Of a stretch of DNA of 33,685 nt, positions 6,017 through 14,377 are shown in pieces. A program made the translations under genes and the position numbers. Within the stretch, counting starts at the first letter, position 1, and the number at the start of each line of letters is the position of its first letter. The notes beneath the pieces were generated by a model, which was not told the DNA's origin, ran no database searches, and saw only the letters and a list, made by a program, of their open reading frames with translations. The DNA is from Bacteroidales bacterium (GTDB lineage Bacteria > Bacteroidota > Bacteroidia > Bacteroidales > F082): the NCBI GenBank assembly GCA_014860665.1, contig JACZJI010000071.1, positions 1 to 33,685 on the forward strand, read 5' to 3'.

Positions 6017-6772
6017 ATGAAAAAATTGATTGTTGTACTGGCCCACCCGCGCACCGGGTCTTCGTTATTAATGCAGACGCTCAGGTTTCTGAACGTTGGG
6101 ATTTTGGGCAGATTCGAAAGAGAAGACCTTCCACAACAGGCTAACCCCAAAGGATATTACGAGGATAGGGAAATTCTGGGTAAAGGGTTAACCGATTGGG
6201 CGATTGAAAGAATAGAACAGGATCATAATGAGATTCTTGCGGTTAAAATTGCGCTTACCGGTATGATGAGGGATGACCGCTCCCATCAGTGGCAATACTT
6301 ACGTAAAAAGAGGGCAACTATATTAGTAACGATACGTCCACCTTTGGAATCTGCTGTATCCAGGATGGTATTTACTAACCTGCCTGACGAGATAACCCGT
6401 TTTAAACTAATTACCACCTTTCTGCGCAACTATCAGCTTCAATATAAGGCATTATCAAAAAAATTGCTGACGGAAGTTACGGAACTTCTCCCAAAGACCT
6501 TCACCATAAATTACCACACCGCGCAGCATATTCCCGATAAATATATTCAGAGTATTATTGATAGTGCAGGCCTTACTGTATCAAAATCACAAGTGAAAGA
6601 TGCCATAAATAACATCGATCCGAAGTTGTACAGATATAATCAGGATTCTTTTGAGAATAATGTTAAAGAATGGCATCGTAAAATCGGGAGCGAATCATAC
6701 TATAATATTTTGTCAACACAGAAAAATCCATGGCAAATTATCAACGATTCCCCACTTTATGGTACCAGTTGA
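6017..6772 (+). CDS. Sulfotransferase-like protein (first)
   Basis: This 251-residue protein begins MKKLIVVLAHPRTGSSLLM. The PRTGSS segment at residues 11-16 is the 5'-phosphosulfate-binding loop of PAPS-dependent sulfotransferases, in the variant seen in the divergent sulfotransferase/P-loop group. A possible 3'-phosphate-binding segment is TIRPPLESAVSR at residues 105-116, with Arg107 and Ser115. It is shorter and more divergent than the second sulfotransferase. It starts the rightward run into the HPr-kinase-like gene, 65 nt apart. It probably modifies a small molecule or peptide; the context suggests the lasso product, but no direct evidence links them. Confidence 0.7.
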   Translation: MKKLIVVLAHPRTGSSLLMQTLRFLNVGILGRFEREDLPQQANPKGYYEDREILGKGLTDWAIERIEQDHNEILAVKIALTGMMRDDRSHQWQYLRKKRATILVTIRPPLESAVSRMVFTNLPDEITRFKLITTFLRNYQLQYKALSKKLLTEVTELLPKTFTINYHTAQHIPDKYIQSIIDSAGLTVSKSQVKDAINNIDPKLYRYNQDSFENNVKEWHRKIGSESYYNILSTQKNPWQIINDSPLYGTS

Positions 6773-6837
6773 AAAAGATGTATTATTTTTATAAGGTTCT
6801 TAGCATTTACTATTAGAGGAGCTAACTTTTAAATTTA

Positions 6838-7683
6838 ATGAAAACAATACAGCCATTTGATTTCCCCCTTAAAAATGTCATAGTTCAGTTTTCTGACGAT
6901 GATGAAGAACACCTTCCTTCACCCATTCTTACCAGGCCCCACCTGGAAGTAAATGAAAACGACTTTTTGTTAAAGGTTAAAAATGTCGCAGAATATCGGG
7001 TGCAAGATGGTGAAAGAGTGTTTGTGAGACCGCTGAATGGAATTGATAAGGCTTCTGTTCAGCTTTTTTTGGAAGGCTCTGTGCTTGGAGCCATATTACA
7101 TCAGAGAGGAGTGCTCCCTTTTCACGGGAGCTCTTTTGAGTACAAAGGGAAAGGGGTTATGATATGCGGTAATTCCGGTGCCGGGAAATCATCAATTACA
7201 GAAGCTTTTTGCCGGAACGGTGCCCGCTTTGTATCGGATGATATAACCCCTGTTGGCGTCTCAGGCAAGGAAACAAAAATGTTTCCGGTCAAGAGTCGTA
7301 TCAAACTCTGGGATGATTCACTGAAAATGCTGAAAATAGAAAATGCCGGTTTTGATAAGATCAGACCGGGATTGGATAAATTTTATCTCCCTTCCCGGGA
7401 GGTGATTTCAGGGGAACAACGGCTGGATCATATGATTGTGCTTAGGGTCCATAACGAGGAGAAGTTTGAAATGCACGAATTAAGCGGGATGGAGAAATAT
7501 AATGTGTTGCGAAAGCAGATCTACCGGAGTATTTATTTAAAAGGGATGCCGGAAAAGGAAAAGCTGTACTTCAAACATATGTTTCAGGTGGCCTCCAGTG
7601 TTCGGATAACGATAGTTGTGAGACCCCAGATCTGTAATATTTTTGACGCGATGGAACAGATTCAAAAAGCGATTGTGTCATGA
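6838..7683 (+). CDS. HPr-kinase-like protein, probable lasso-peptide kinase
   Basis: This 281-residue protein is related to the C-terminal kinase domain of HPr kinase/phosphorylase. It has LPFHGSS with His96, the Walker A loop GNSGAGKSS at 111-119, and the SDD pair at 133-135 that in the family coordinates Mg and catalysis. It lacks the N-terminal HprK domain and no HPr gene is nearby, which argues against carbon-catabolite control. Homologues in lasso clusters such as that of paeninodin phosphorylate the C-terminal Ser of the precursor, and all four precursors here end in Ser. The TGA overlaps the next gene's ATG by 4 nt, so translation is probably coupled to the second sulfotransferase. HprK-related kinases also accompany PqqD proteins in other, uncharacterised systems. 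Confidence 0.82.
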   Translation: MKTIQPFDFPLKNVIVQFSDDDEEHLPSPILTRPHLEVNENDFLLKVKNVAEYRVQDGERVFVRPLNGIDKASVQLFLEGSVLGAILHQRGVLPFHGSSFEYKGKGVMICGNSGAGKSSITEAFCRNGARFVSDDITPVGVSGKETKMFPVKSRIKLWDDSLKMLKIENAGFDKIRPGLDKFYLPSREVISGEQRLDHMIVLRVHNEEKFEMHELSGMEKYNVLRKQIYRSIYLKGMPEKEKLYFKHMFQVASSVRITIVVRPQICNIFDAMEQIQKAIVS

Positions 7684-8540
7684 AAAACATCGTGTGGCTG
7701 GCATCGTATCCCAAGTCAGGCAACACCTGGTTCAGGATGTTCCTGGCCAATTATTTGAAGAATGCCACTGAACCCGTTACACTGGATGAAATTGAATCTA
7801 CTCCCATAGCAAGCAATGAGCATGATTTTGAAAAGCTTATAGGTTTAAATCCATTTGAGCTTACCCCGGATGAAGTGGATTTATACAGACCCGATATTTA
7901 CAGAGAACTCTCAAAGGAAGCTGAAGAATCAGGTAAGGTAAATTATAAAAAAGTACATGATGCATATACACAGAACAAAGACGGGGAGCCATTGTTCCCT
8001 GAAGATATCAGCAAATGTGCTGTATATTTTGTAAGAAACCCGATGGATGTTTGTGTGTCTTATGCCAACCACAGTGCCACAGAGATAAAAAAGACTTTTG
8101 AGAAGTTGTTTGATGAGAAGTCAAGTATGGCAGGCAAAAAAAGAGGGCAGTTGCGGCAGATATTAATGTCGTGGAAAAGTCATGTAAAGAGCTGGAAAGA
8201 TCAGGTATTGATACCTGTTCATATAACAAGATATGAAGATATGCTGCAAAAACCGGTAGAAACGTTTAGCAGCATTATCCGTTTTTTAGAGTTGGATTAC
8301 GATCAGGAAAGACTGGAGCGTGCGATACGTAACAGCGATTTCAAGCTGTTACAGCAAATGGAACAGGAAAGTGGGTTCAAGGAAAAAATGCAGAAGTGCG
8401 AAAACTTTTTCTGGAAAGGAAAAACAGGGAATTATCGCGATTATCTTTCCAATGAGCAAATCAATCGTATTGTGGAATACAACTATGATGTAATGAAGGA
8501 ATTCGGGTATATTGATGAAAACGGACAGTTGACTGTGTGA
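7680..8540 (+). CDS. Sulfotransferase domain protein (second)
   Basis: This is a 286-residue classical PAPS-dependent sulfotransferase. YPKSGNTW at 10-17 is the phosphosulfate loop, FVRNPMDVCVSYANH at 117-131 carries the 3'-phosphate-binding Arg119 and Ser127, and the C-terminal GKTGNYRDYLSNEQ is the K-x-G-x-x-G/N-x-[WY]-[KR] motif. These make it a much better match to the family than the gene at 6017. The 4-nt ATGA overlap ties it to the kinase gene. Its substrate is unknown. In this context a hydroxyl of the lasso product (Tyr, Ser or Thr) is the working hypothesis; Tyr occurs in the cores of A2 and A4. Confidence 0.88.
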   Translation: MKNIVWLASYPKSGNTWFRMFLANYLKNATEPVTLDEIESTPIASNEHDFEKLIGLNPFELTPDEVDLYRPDIYRELSKEAEESGKVNYKKVHDAYTQNKDGEPLFPEDISKCAVYFVRNPMDVCVSYANHSATEIKKTFEKLFDEKSSMAGKKRGQLRQILMSWKSHVKSWKDQVLIPVHITRYEDMLQKPVETFSSIIRFLELDYDQERLERAIRNSDFKLLQQMEQESGFKEKMQKCENFFWKGKTGNYRDYLSNEQINRIVEYNYDVMKEFGYIDENGQLTV

Positions 8541-8889
8541 GCAAAATACAAAGGTGAAAGGCTAAAGTTTAAAGTTAAAAGGGTTTGAATGGTTAAAAAG
8601 GTTCAAAAGTTCAATGGATTGAAAAGGTAAACAAGTATCTACGCTGAATGTCCCCCTCCGGAGGGGGGTGCGTTGGCAGGCGGGCTGCAGGGGGAGGAGT
8701 TGAGGAATTTGATCTGCAAAAACAAAATTTCCCATGTCAGGCGTTTGGAATAGCGCGCCAGAAAAGACCCCAGCCCTAAAGGGTGTGAAATGAGAGACGA
8801 ATTTAGAAAAGTATTAATTTACAAAACGGTTAACAAGTTCCCCTTTAGGGGTTAGGGGCAGAAACCAGAACAAAACATATAATCAAAAT
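8541..8889. other. Intergenic region with G/C-rich palindromes
   Basis: No gene is seen. The first 100 nt are a low-complexity run of AAAGGT/GGTTAAAA-like words. Then come a perfect 16-bp palindrome CCCCCTCCGGAGGGGG (8652-8667), CCCTAAAGGG (8774-8783) and its reverse complement CCCTTTAGGG (8841-8850), followed by GGTTAGGGG. Words of this form are dispersed between genes in many Bacteroidota genomes. They separate the tailoring genes from B1-B2-C, which may therefore have a promoter of their own. Confidence 0.55.
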
Positions 8890-9156
8890 ATGGAAAAATA
8901 CAGTAGAAACCAGCAAATCATCGATGGTGAACTGGACAACAACCAGGTGATGCTGAATATTGAAAAAGGAAAATACTTTGGATTGAATCCGGTTGGAAAA
9001 AGAATCTGGGATTTGATTGAACAACCTAAAAGTTTTCCGGAGATCACGGAAACATTGCTGACGGAGTTTGATGTTACAAAAGAGCAATGCGAAGAGGAAG
9101 TAAGGGCATTTCTGGATAAGGCTGTACAAAACGAAATTATTGTCAAAAGTGAGTAA
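8890..9156 (+). CDS. PqqD family protein, lasso B1 (leader recognition)
   Basis: This 88-residue protein has the PqqD/RiPP-recognition-element pattern: an N-terminal beta hairpin, NIEKGKYFGLNPVGKRIWDLI at about 23-43 (the family signature is x-x-x-G-x-Y-x-x-[LN]-N-x-x-[GA]-x-x-I-W-x-x-[IL]), then helices ending in an amphipathic C-terminal helix. In lasso biosynthesis this protein binds the precursor leader through its aromatic-x-x-P motif and delivers it to the B2 protease. It overlaps the B2 frame, and the order B1-B2-C is classical for the split-B type of lasso cluster. A role with the kinase instead of B2 is possible but less likely. Confidence 0.9.
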   Translation: MEKYSRNQQIIDGELDNNQVMLNIEKGKYFGLNPVGKRIWDLIEQPKSFPEITETLLTEFDVTKEQCEEEVRAFLDKAVQNEIIVKSE

Positions 9157-9562
9157 TCTCAGTAAGTTTCTGAAACTTTCGGGTAAAGAAAAAAGGCTTT
9201 TTCTGGAAGCTGTTTTTTTTCTTTTCTTTTCAAAGATGTTTCTTTTTTTGCCGTTCCGTATTTGCGTGAAACGTCTAGAACCAAAAGAGAAAATGGAGGA
9301 GCAACCGGAAGCTTTTGAACTGATCGAGATAAGAAAGGCAATCCGCCGCGCCAATAAACTGGCTTTCTGGAAAAATATTTGCCTGGTAAAATCTGTGGCT
9401 GCCCGTTTTATGCTTCAACGCAGGAAAATAGATTCGGTTATGTACCTGGGCTTGCAGTTTAAAGACAAAAAAGAACTGATTGCCCATGCCTGGCTGATCG
9501 CAGATGACATTCAGATTACACCCAAAGGGAATATAAATTATAAAGAGATTTTTAGTGTATAG
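9149..9562 (+). CDS. Lasso peptide B2 protease (transglutaminase-like)
   Basis: I chose the GTG at 9149, which overlaps the end of B1 by 8 nt and gives 137 residues. A TTG at 9140 is also in frame. The pattern is that of lasso B2 proteins: a hydrophobic N-terminal segment (about 19-36), an R-x-R-R-A-N-like basic helix, then FWKNICLVKSVAARFMLQRR with catalytic Cys78, and LIAHAWLIADD with His113 and an Asp at 119-120. These form the Cys-His-Asp triad that removes the leader. B2 acts with B1 in an ATP-dependent manner before ring closure by C. Confidence 0.88.
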   Translation: MSNLSKFLKLSGKEKRLFLEAVFFLFFSKMFLFLPFRICVKRLEPKEKMEEQPEAFELIEIRKAIRRANKLAFWKNICLVKSVAARFMLQRRKIDSVMYLGLQFKDKKELIAHAWLIADDIQITPKGNINYKEIFSV

Positions 9563-9583
9563 GAACATATAATCAGTGCAGTT

Positions 9584-11416
9584 ATGAGCTTTATTTTTGG
9601 AATTATTGATCTCAAGGGAAAGCCTGTCAGTAAAGAAGAACTAAAATCTCTTGGAGAGGCAGTGAAGTGGGAGAACTTTAAAGAGAGGACTGAGCTCATT
9701 AATAATGTGGCATGGGGTATTACCACCCATCCCGAAAGAAAACCAAAAGCAGGCTTTTTTGAGAACGAGGAGCTGATGGTACTTGCTGATATCAGGATCT
9801 ACAATGAACCGGAATTAAAGCAGTCATTTGATTATACACTTCCGGAAGAAGCAGTTGCAAAAGCCTTCAGCAAGTGGGGAGAAAAATGTGCCGATTACAT
9901 TAAAGGCGACTTTGCTGCCATGGTTTACAACAAGAAAAGGAACCAGGCTCATTTATTTCGGGATCACATTGGAGCGAGACCGATGGCTTACTGGTTTTCA
10001 GATGACAAACTGATTTTTGCGTCTCATGAATTTGGTTTGGTAAAATCAGGTTTAATCAAAACATCCTTGAACGAAAAGAAGCTGGTTGAGAACCTTTTCC
10101 GTTATAAGAATAATTATTCAGAAATTCTGTTTAAAGATGTATGGAAGGTTACCCCCGGGTTTTGTGTCTCTTTTTCAGCCGGAAGGAAAAAAGTAGTTGC
10201 CAAATATTGGAAACCTGAAAAGATAAAGAAAAACAAAGCGTTATCTGTTGAAGAAGTTGTTTCCCGGTTGAGAGAATTAATGGTGACAGCCACGGTGAAC
10301 CGTATGGAGCCGGTAAAAACAGGAGCACATGTTAGTGGAGGAATTGATTCTACAGGGGTGGCGTCTATCGTTGCTGATCATATTCAGGACACAGATCAGT
10401 TGATGGGGTACTCCTGGACTCCTGATGAGTACGAAGCTGAGATGGAAGGGATGGAGATCTCTGAAAAAGAGTACATTAATGCTTTCAGTGAAGAAAAGCA
10501 CGTTAAAATAAGGTATTTAAAATTGGGAGCGGAGCACGAAATAACCAGGGACTCCCTTATCCCGGAATTTGCAGTGCAGCATATTGAACATCCAACCATG
10601 AAAAAGGCATCTGAAGATAATATCGAAACAATGTTTAATGGATGGGGAGGGGATGAATTTGTTTCATTGAGTGCCAGGGGAGTGGTGAATCATTTGGTGT
10701 TCAATTTTAAATTACGGGCGATCCTGAAATATATAGGCATGCGCGGCATCAAATCCTTTATCTGGCAGTTGCGGACCGATGTCATTCCGTTGCTTATTCC
10801 TTTTGGCTTACTTCCTGTTTACAAAGCGCAATATTATCAGCGGTCAGTAATTCGTTTGCTGAAACCAGCCTTTGTTCTGAAACACTGGAGAACAATTTTT
10901 TTCAATAGAAGGAAAAATATTTTCGGATATGGGAATCGTACCCGGTTCATGTTAAATTTACTGGAGAATTATCATATGCCGAGCAGAATGGATTCCTGGG
11001 CCATTAACGGAGAGCGATATGGCTTTGATTATAAGTATCCCTTGGTTGATAAGGACTTGCTGGAATTTTGGTTCAGCATTCCTGTGGAATACACTTATAA
11101 AGATTTTGGTTCCAGGATTTTATACAGGGAAGCCATGAAAGGGATACTGACAGAAAAGATAAGAATCCGGCCGGATAAGGCAGATCCCTTGTTTATGGAT
11201 TTCATGTTCAAAGAAAGAGCAGGTGAGGAGAACTATCTTGCCAGCCTTTTTTATGGGCTGAAGGATCAGGAACATTTACCTGGTTTTCGTCCAAAGAGTT
11301 TTGAAAAGTTAATTCATCGTAAACCTTCAAAGAAAAGGATTGAAAATTTGATGAAAGGAGCCAAAATTGTCTTTTATCTTCATCATGTCAAACTGGTGAA
11401 GGAATATTTGTCTTAA
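9584..11416 (+). CDS. Asparagine-synthetase-like lasso macrolactam synthetase (C)
   Basis: This 610-residue protein has the two-domain layout of asparagine synthetase B: a glutaminase-like N-terminal domain (1 to about 210, including FRDHIGARPMAYWF) and a synthetase domain with the ATP-binding SGGIDS loop at 251-256. Residue 2 is Ser (MSFIFGIID), not the Cys that a functional glutaminase needs. This is normal for lasso C proteins, which adenylate the Asp/Glu side chain at core position 7-9 and let the core N-terminus attack. It lies 21 nt after B2. The gene ends 1 nt from the stop of the convergent methyltransferase. Ordinary asparagine synthetase is unlikely because of the missing Cys and the neighbours. 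Confidence 0.92.
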   Translation: MSFIFGIIDLKGKPVSKEELKSLGEAVKWENFKERTELINNVAWGITTHPERKPKAGFFENEELMVLADIRIYNEPELKQSFDYTLPEEAVAKAFSKWGEKCADYIKGDFAAMVYNKKRNQAHLFRDHIGARPMAYWFSDDKLIFASHEFGLVKSGLIKTSLNEKKLVENLFRYKNNYSEILFKDVWKVTPGFCVSFSAGRKKVVAKYWKPEKIKKNKALSVEEVVSRLRELMVTATVNRMEPVKTGAHVSGGIDSTGVASIVADHIQDTDQLMGYSWTPDEYEAEMEGMEISEKEYINAFSEEKHVKIRYLKLGAEHEITRDSLIPEFAVQHIEHPTMKKASEDNIETMFNGWGGDEFVSLSARGVVNHLVFNFKLRAILKYIGMRGIKSFIWQLRTDVIPLLIPFGLLPVYKAQYYQRSVIRLLKPAFVLKHWRTIFFNRRKNIFGYGNRTRFMLNLLENYHMPSRMDSWAINGERYGFDYKYPLVDKDLLEFWFSIPVEYTYKDFGSRILYREAMKGILTEKIRIRPDKADPLFMDFMFKERAGEENYLASLFYGLKDQEHLPGFRPKSFEKLIHRKPSKKRIENLMKGAKIVFYLHHVKLVKEYLS

Positions 11417-11417
11417 A

Positions 11418-12170
11418 TCACCCTTTTACAAAAATCCGGTAAGCATTATTCTTCTCTGATATTTTTTGATTATTTCGGTCAAAGACCGGACGGTTGCGGA
11501 TAATCTGGTTTTGTTCAAAGGATTTTAGCGGGGTGTACTTTCCTGAAACTGTAGTGTCAGTAAACCTGAAATCTGCATTGTCGATGATCATCAACCCTCC
11601 CGGTTTGAGTTTTTCATCAAGGATTTTAATCTCACTTTCAAACTGGTTAAATAAAAAACCATCAGCTACAGCGTTATTTTCATTGGTGCGGTTCTCAGTG
11701 CGTTGAAAAACTGCCAGGCAGAAGATGGCATCAAATCCATCTGATGATACAAATTCTTTAGCCAAACGATGCATAAAAGAATAGTTGGGATTCGAAGTTT
11801 TCTTTTTTGCCTGACGGATACACCAGGGATTAATATCCACTCCCAGAATATGAGCCTGAGGAATCAGTTGCCCGATTGAAAAAACTTCTTCGCCCGTTGA
11901 ACAGCCGAAAGAAAGTATTTCAGGATTTGGGACTTCGGACAGGTAATTGGCGCACTCTTTGAAAAGAAGAGGGTATCGGTTCATTGTTGTAAAAGTAGGC
12001 CGCTGATGATAATGTTTTCCAAAACGCATCTTGCCCAGAACCAAAGATCTGTATGAACTGTCAAAAAAGAACTTAGCAAATAGCCATGTTTGCTTCAGGG
12101 CGTAAAAGATCGAACGTCCAGCCACATATCTGGATTGCCCGAGCTTTTTTATCCTTGTTTTGACAGTCAT
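11418..12170 (-). CDS. Class I SAM-dependent methyltransferase
   Basis: This is a 250-residue protein with a SAM-binding motif ILSFGCSTGEEVFSIG at about 83-98, acidic post-I segment GVDINPWCIRQA, and a DAIFCLAVFQ motif II region. The E-E after the glycine loop resembles CheR-type methyltransferases. Its start codon overlaps the stop of the selenium fusion gene by 1 nt (TAATG), so it belongs to that leftward operon. It is also tail-to-tail with the lasso synthetase, so a role in either pathway is conceivable. The operon arrangement favours selenium or tRNA chemistry. The substrate cannot be read from the sequence. Confidence 0.75.
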   Translation of the reverse strand: MTVKTRIKKLGQSRYVAGRSIFYALKQTWLFAKFFFDSSYRSLVLGKMRFGKHYHQRPTFTTMNRYPLLFKECANYLSEVPNPEILSFGCSTGEEVFSIGQLIPQAHILGVDINPWCIRQAKKKTSNPNYSFMHRLAKEFVSSDGFDAIFCLAVFQRTENRTNENNAVADGFLFNQFESEIKILDEKLKPGGLMIIDNADFRFTDTTVSGKYTPLKSFEQNQIIRNRPVFDRNNQKISEKNNAYRIFVKG

Positions 12171-14377
12171 TATTCTTTAACGCTGATTATTCCCTTACCG
12201 TTATCTTTAAATCTCCCAACCAAACTGGCGTTGATTAACCCGGCTTCATGTAAAACACGCAGATATTTATCTGCATCCTGTTCCGGAAGCGCAACCAATA
12301 GTCCGCCGGAAGTTTGGGCATCGCAAAGCAACAGCTGTTGGGTACGTGACAGATTTCCGAAATCCACAAAGGGTTTTACAAAATCCAGGTTGTTGTAGGT
12401 ACCGCCCGGAATCACTCCCGCTGTAGCCAGATTTTGGGCTTCTCTGATCCAGGGAACCTGACTGAAACTGACTTCCACATCACATTGCGAAGCGGCGCTC
12501 ATTTCTTTTAAATGGCCCAACAGTCCAAATCCGGTAACATCGGTGCATGCATGTACTTCAAATTGTAACATCAGCTCAGATGGGATCTTGTTCAGCGTAG
12601 CCATCAGGTCAGAGACTTCTTTTCTCAGCCGGTCATCCACCATGCCTCTTTTAATGGCCGTAGAAAGAATTCCGGTTCCGATGGGTTTGGTCAGAACGAG
12701 CACGTCGCCGGGTTGTGCTCCTGTATTTTTTATGACTTTATCGGGATGAATGACACCGCTGACCACCATTCCGTATTTGGGCTCAGGATCTTCGATGGTA
12801 TGTCCCCCCAGAATGGCAATGCCTGCTTCAGTAGCTTTATCCTGGGCGCCTTTTAAAATCTGCTCCAGTACCGAAAGCGGAAGGGTGTCCTCAGGAAAGG
12901 CCGCGATGTTTAGCGCAAAAATTGGTTTGGCTCCCATGGCATAAATGTCGCTCAGCGCGTTGGCTGCTGCTATGGCACCAAAATCATAGGGATCGTCGAC
13001 GATGGGCGTGAAGAAATCCAGGGTTTGAACCAGTGCCAGATCTTCCGTCAGGCGATAAACAGTAGCATCATCGGAAGTCTCGGTGCCAACCAATACATTC
13101 GGGTCAAACAACGGTTTTAATTTTTGTAACACAGATTCCAGATGTTGCGGTTGGATCTTACAGGCACAGCCCAGACCGTGTGTAAAATGCGTCAGCTTAA
13201 CTTCTCCGACTTTTTGCTGAGATATTTTTTCCTGTCCCGCTTCTTTAGGCATCAGCGCCTTCACGGTATTTATAATTTCTTCAGCTGCGGCCTTTATGTC
13301 TTCAGTTGTGGTTCCCCGACCGGTGGAAAACCGGATGGTTCCCATGGCGTAATCCAGCGGAACGTGCATGGCTTCCAAAACGGCAGAAACGTCAATACTC
13401 TCAGAGTGACAGGCAGCACCTGCAGAAGCGGCTACATTTTCAAGCCTTGAAATTAAAGTGTTAGCTTCTATTTTAGGAAATGAAATGCTCAGCGTGTTGG
13501 GAAGGCGTTTTTCAGGATGCCCGTTTAGCTTGATTCCGGGAAGTGCTTCTCTCAGCAGTTGATGCAATAAGTCTCGGGTTTCTTTGTAATGGGCTGCATT
13601 TTCTTCCAGATGTGTGCCGGCAATTTCACAAGCCTTTCCAAGACCCACAATTTCCAGTACATTTTCAGTTCCGGCCCGAAGGTTTTGCTCGTGGTCAGCT
13701 CCATGAATTAACTTCTCAAGATGAACGCCATTCCTGATGTACAGCACCCCAATTCCTTTTGGAGCATAAAGTTTATGTCCCGCAATGCTTAGTAAATCCA
13801 CACCCATCTCTTTCACATTTACAGGGATTTTGCCCATGGACTGTGCTGCATCACTGTGCAGAAAAATACCCTTCGATTTTGCAAGGGTGGAAATTTCAGC
13901 AATGGGCTGAATGCTCCCGACTTCGTTGTTGGCATGCATTACGGAAATCAGGATGGTAGTGGGACGAACAGCATTTTTCAGTGCATCAAGGTCGATCATG
14001 CCAAATTCATCCACAGGAATATAGCTTACTTCAAATCCGCTTTTCTCCAGATATTTGCATACCTCAATCACAGCCGGATGTTCCACCGAAGAGGTGATGA
14101 TGTGGTTTCCCTTATGTTTATTGGCTAATGCAATCCCTTTGATTGCGTAATTATTCGACTCTGTTCCGCCACTGGTAAATACAACTTCTGAAGGATCGCA
14201 ATGAATCAGATCTGCCACTTGCCTGCGGGCATTTTCAACAGCCATTTTTGTTTTTACACCATAGGAGTGCGAACTGGAAGGATTTCCGAAGTATTCTTCC
14301 AGGTAAGGTTTCATTGCTTCTGCTACTTCAGGGGCAATGGGTGTGGTTGCATTATAATCAAGATAAACGGGTTTCAT
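12170..14377 (-). CDS. Cysteine desulfurase-selenophosphate synthetase fusion
   Basis: This is a 735-residue fusion. Residues 1-380 are a NifS/IscS-type cysteine desulfurase: VEHPAV near 98-103, SIAGHKLYAPKGIG with PLP-binding Lys202, and AGAACHSES with catalytic Cys323. Residues about 394-735 are SelD: LTHFTHGLGCACKIQP with Cys404, Cys406 and Lys407 (equivalent to Cys17, Cys19 and Lys20 of E. coli SelD), ETSDDATVY, and GLLGHLKEMS and QTSGGLLVALPE segments. The desulfurase half can release selenium from selenocysteine, and SelD makes selenophosphate from it with ATP, so the fusion would channel a reactive intermediate. The active-site position is Cys, not selenocysteine. It overlaps mnmH by 20 nt. 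Such fusions are known in some bacteria. Confidence 0.93.
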   Translation of the reverse strand: MKPVYLDYNATTPIAPEVAEAMKPYLEEYFGNPSSSHSYGVKTKMAVENARRQVADLIHCDPSEVVFTSGGTESNNYAIKGIALANKHKGNHIITSSVEHPAVIEVCKYLEKSGFEVSYIPVDEFGMIDLDALKNAVRPTTILISVMHANNEVGSIQPIAEISTLAKSKGIFLHSDAAQSMGKIPVNVKEMGVDLLSIAGHKLYAPKGIGVLYIRNGVHLEKLIHGADHEQNLRAGTENVLEIVGLGKACEIAGTHLEENAAHYKETRDLLHQLLREALPGIKLNGHPEKRLPNTLSISFPKIEANTLISRLENVAASAGAACHSESIDVSAVLEAMHVPLDYAMGTIRFSTGRGTTTEDIKAAAEEIINTVKALMPKEAGQEKISQQKVGEVKLTHFTHGLGCACKIQPQHLESVLQKLKPLFDPNVLVGTETSDDATVYRLTEDLALVQTLDFFTPIVDDPYDFGAIAAANALSDIYAMGAKPIFALNIAAFPEDTLPLSVLEQILKGAQDKATEAGIAILGGHTIEDPEPKYGMVVSGVIHPDKVIKNTGAQPGDVLVLTKPIGTGILSTAIKRGMVDDRLRKEVSDLMATLNKIPSELMLQFEVHACTDVTGFGLLGHLKEMSAASQCDVEVSFSQVPWIREAQNLATAGVIPGGTYNNLDFVKPFVDFGNLSRTQQLLLCDAQTSGGLLVALPEQDADKYLRVLHEAGLINASLVGRFKDNGKGIISVKE

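Noticed and set aside
9584..11416. Ordinary asparagine synthetase B
   Set aside because: Residue 2 is Ser in place of the glutaminase Cys, and the gene follows B1 and B2 directly.
12170..14377. Selenocysteine-containing SelD
   Set aside because: The active-site codons in GLGCACK are Cys codons, and no in-frame TGA occurs.
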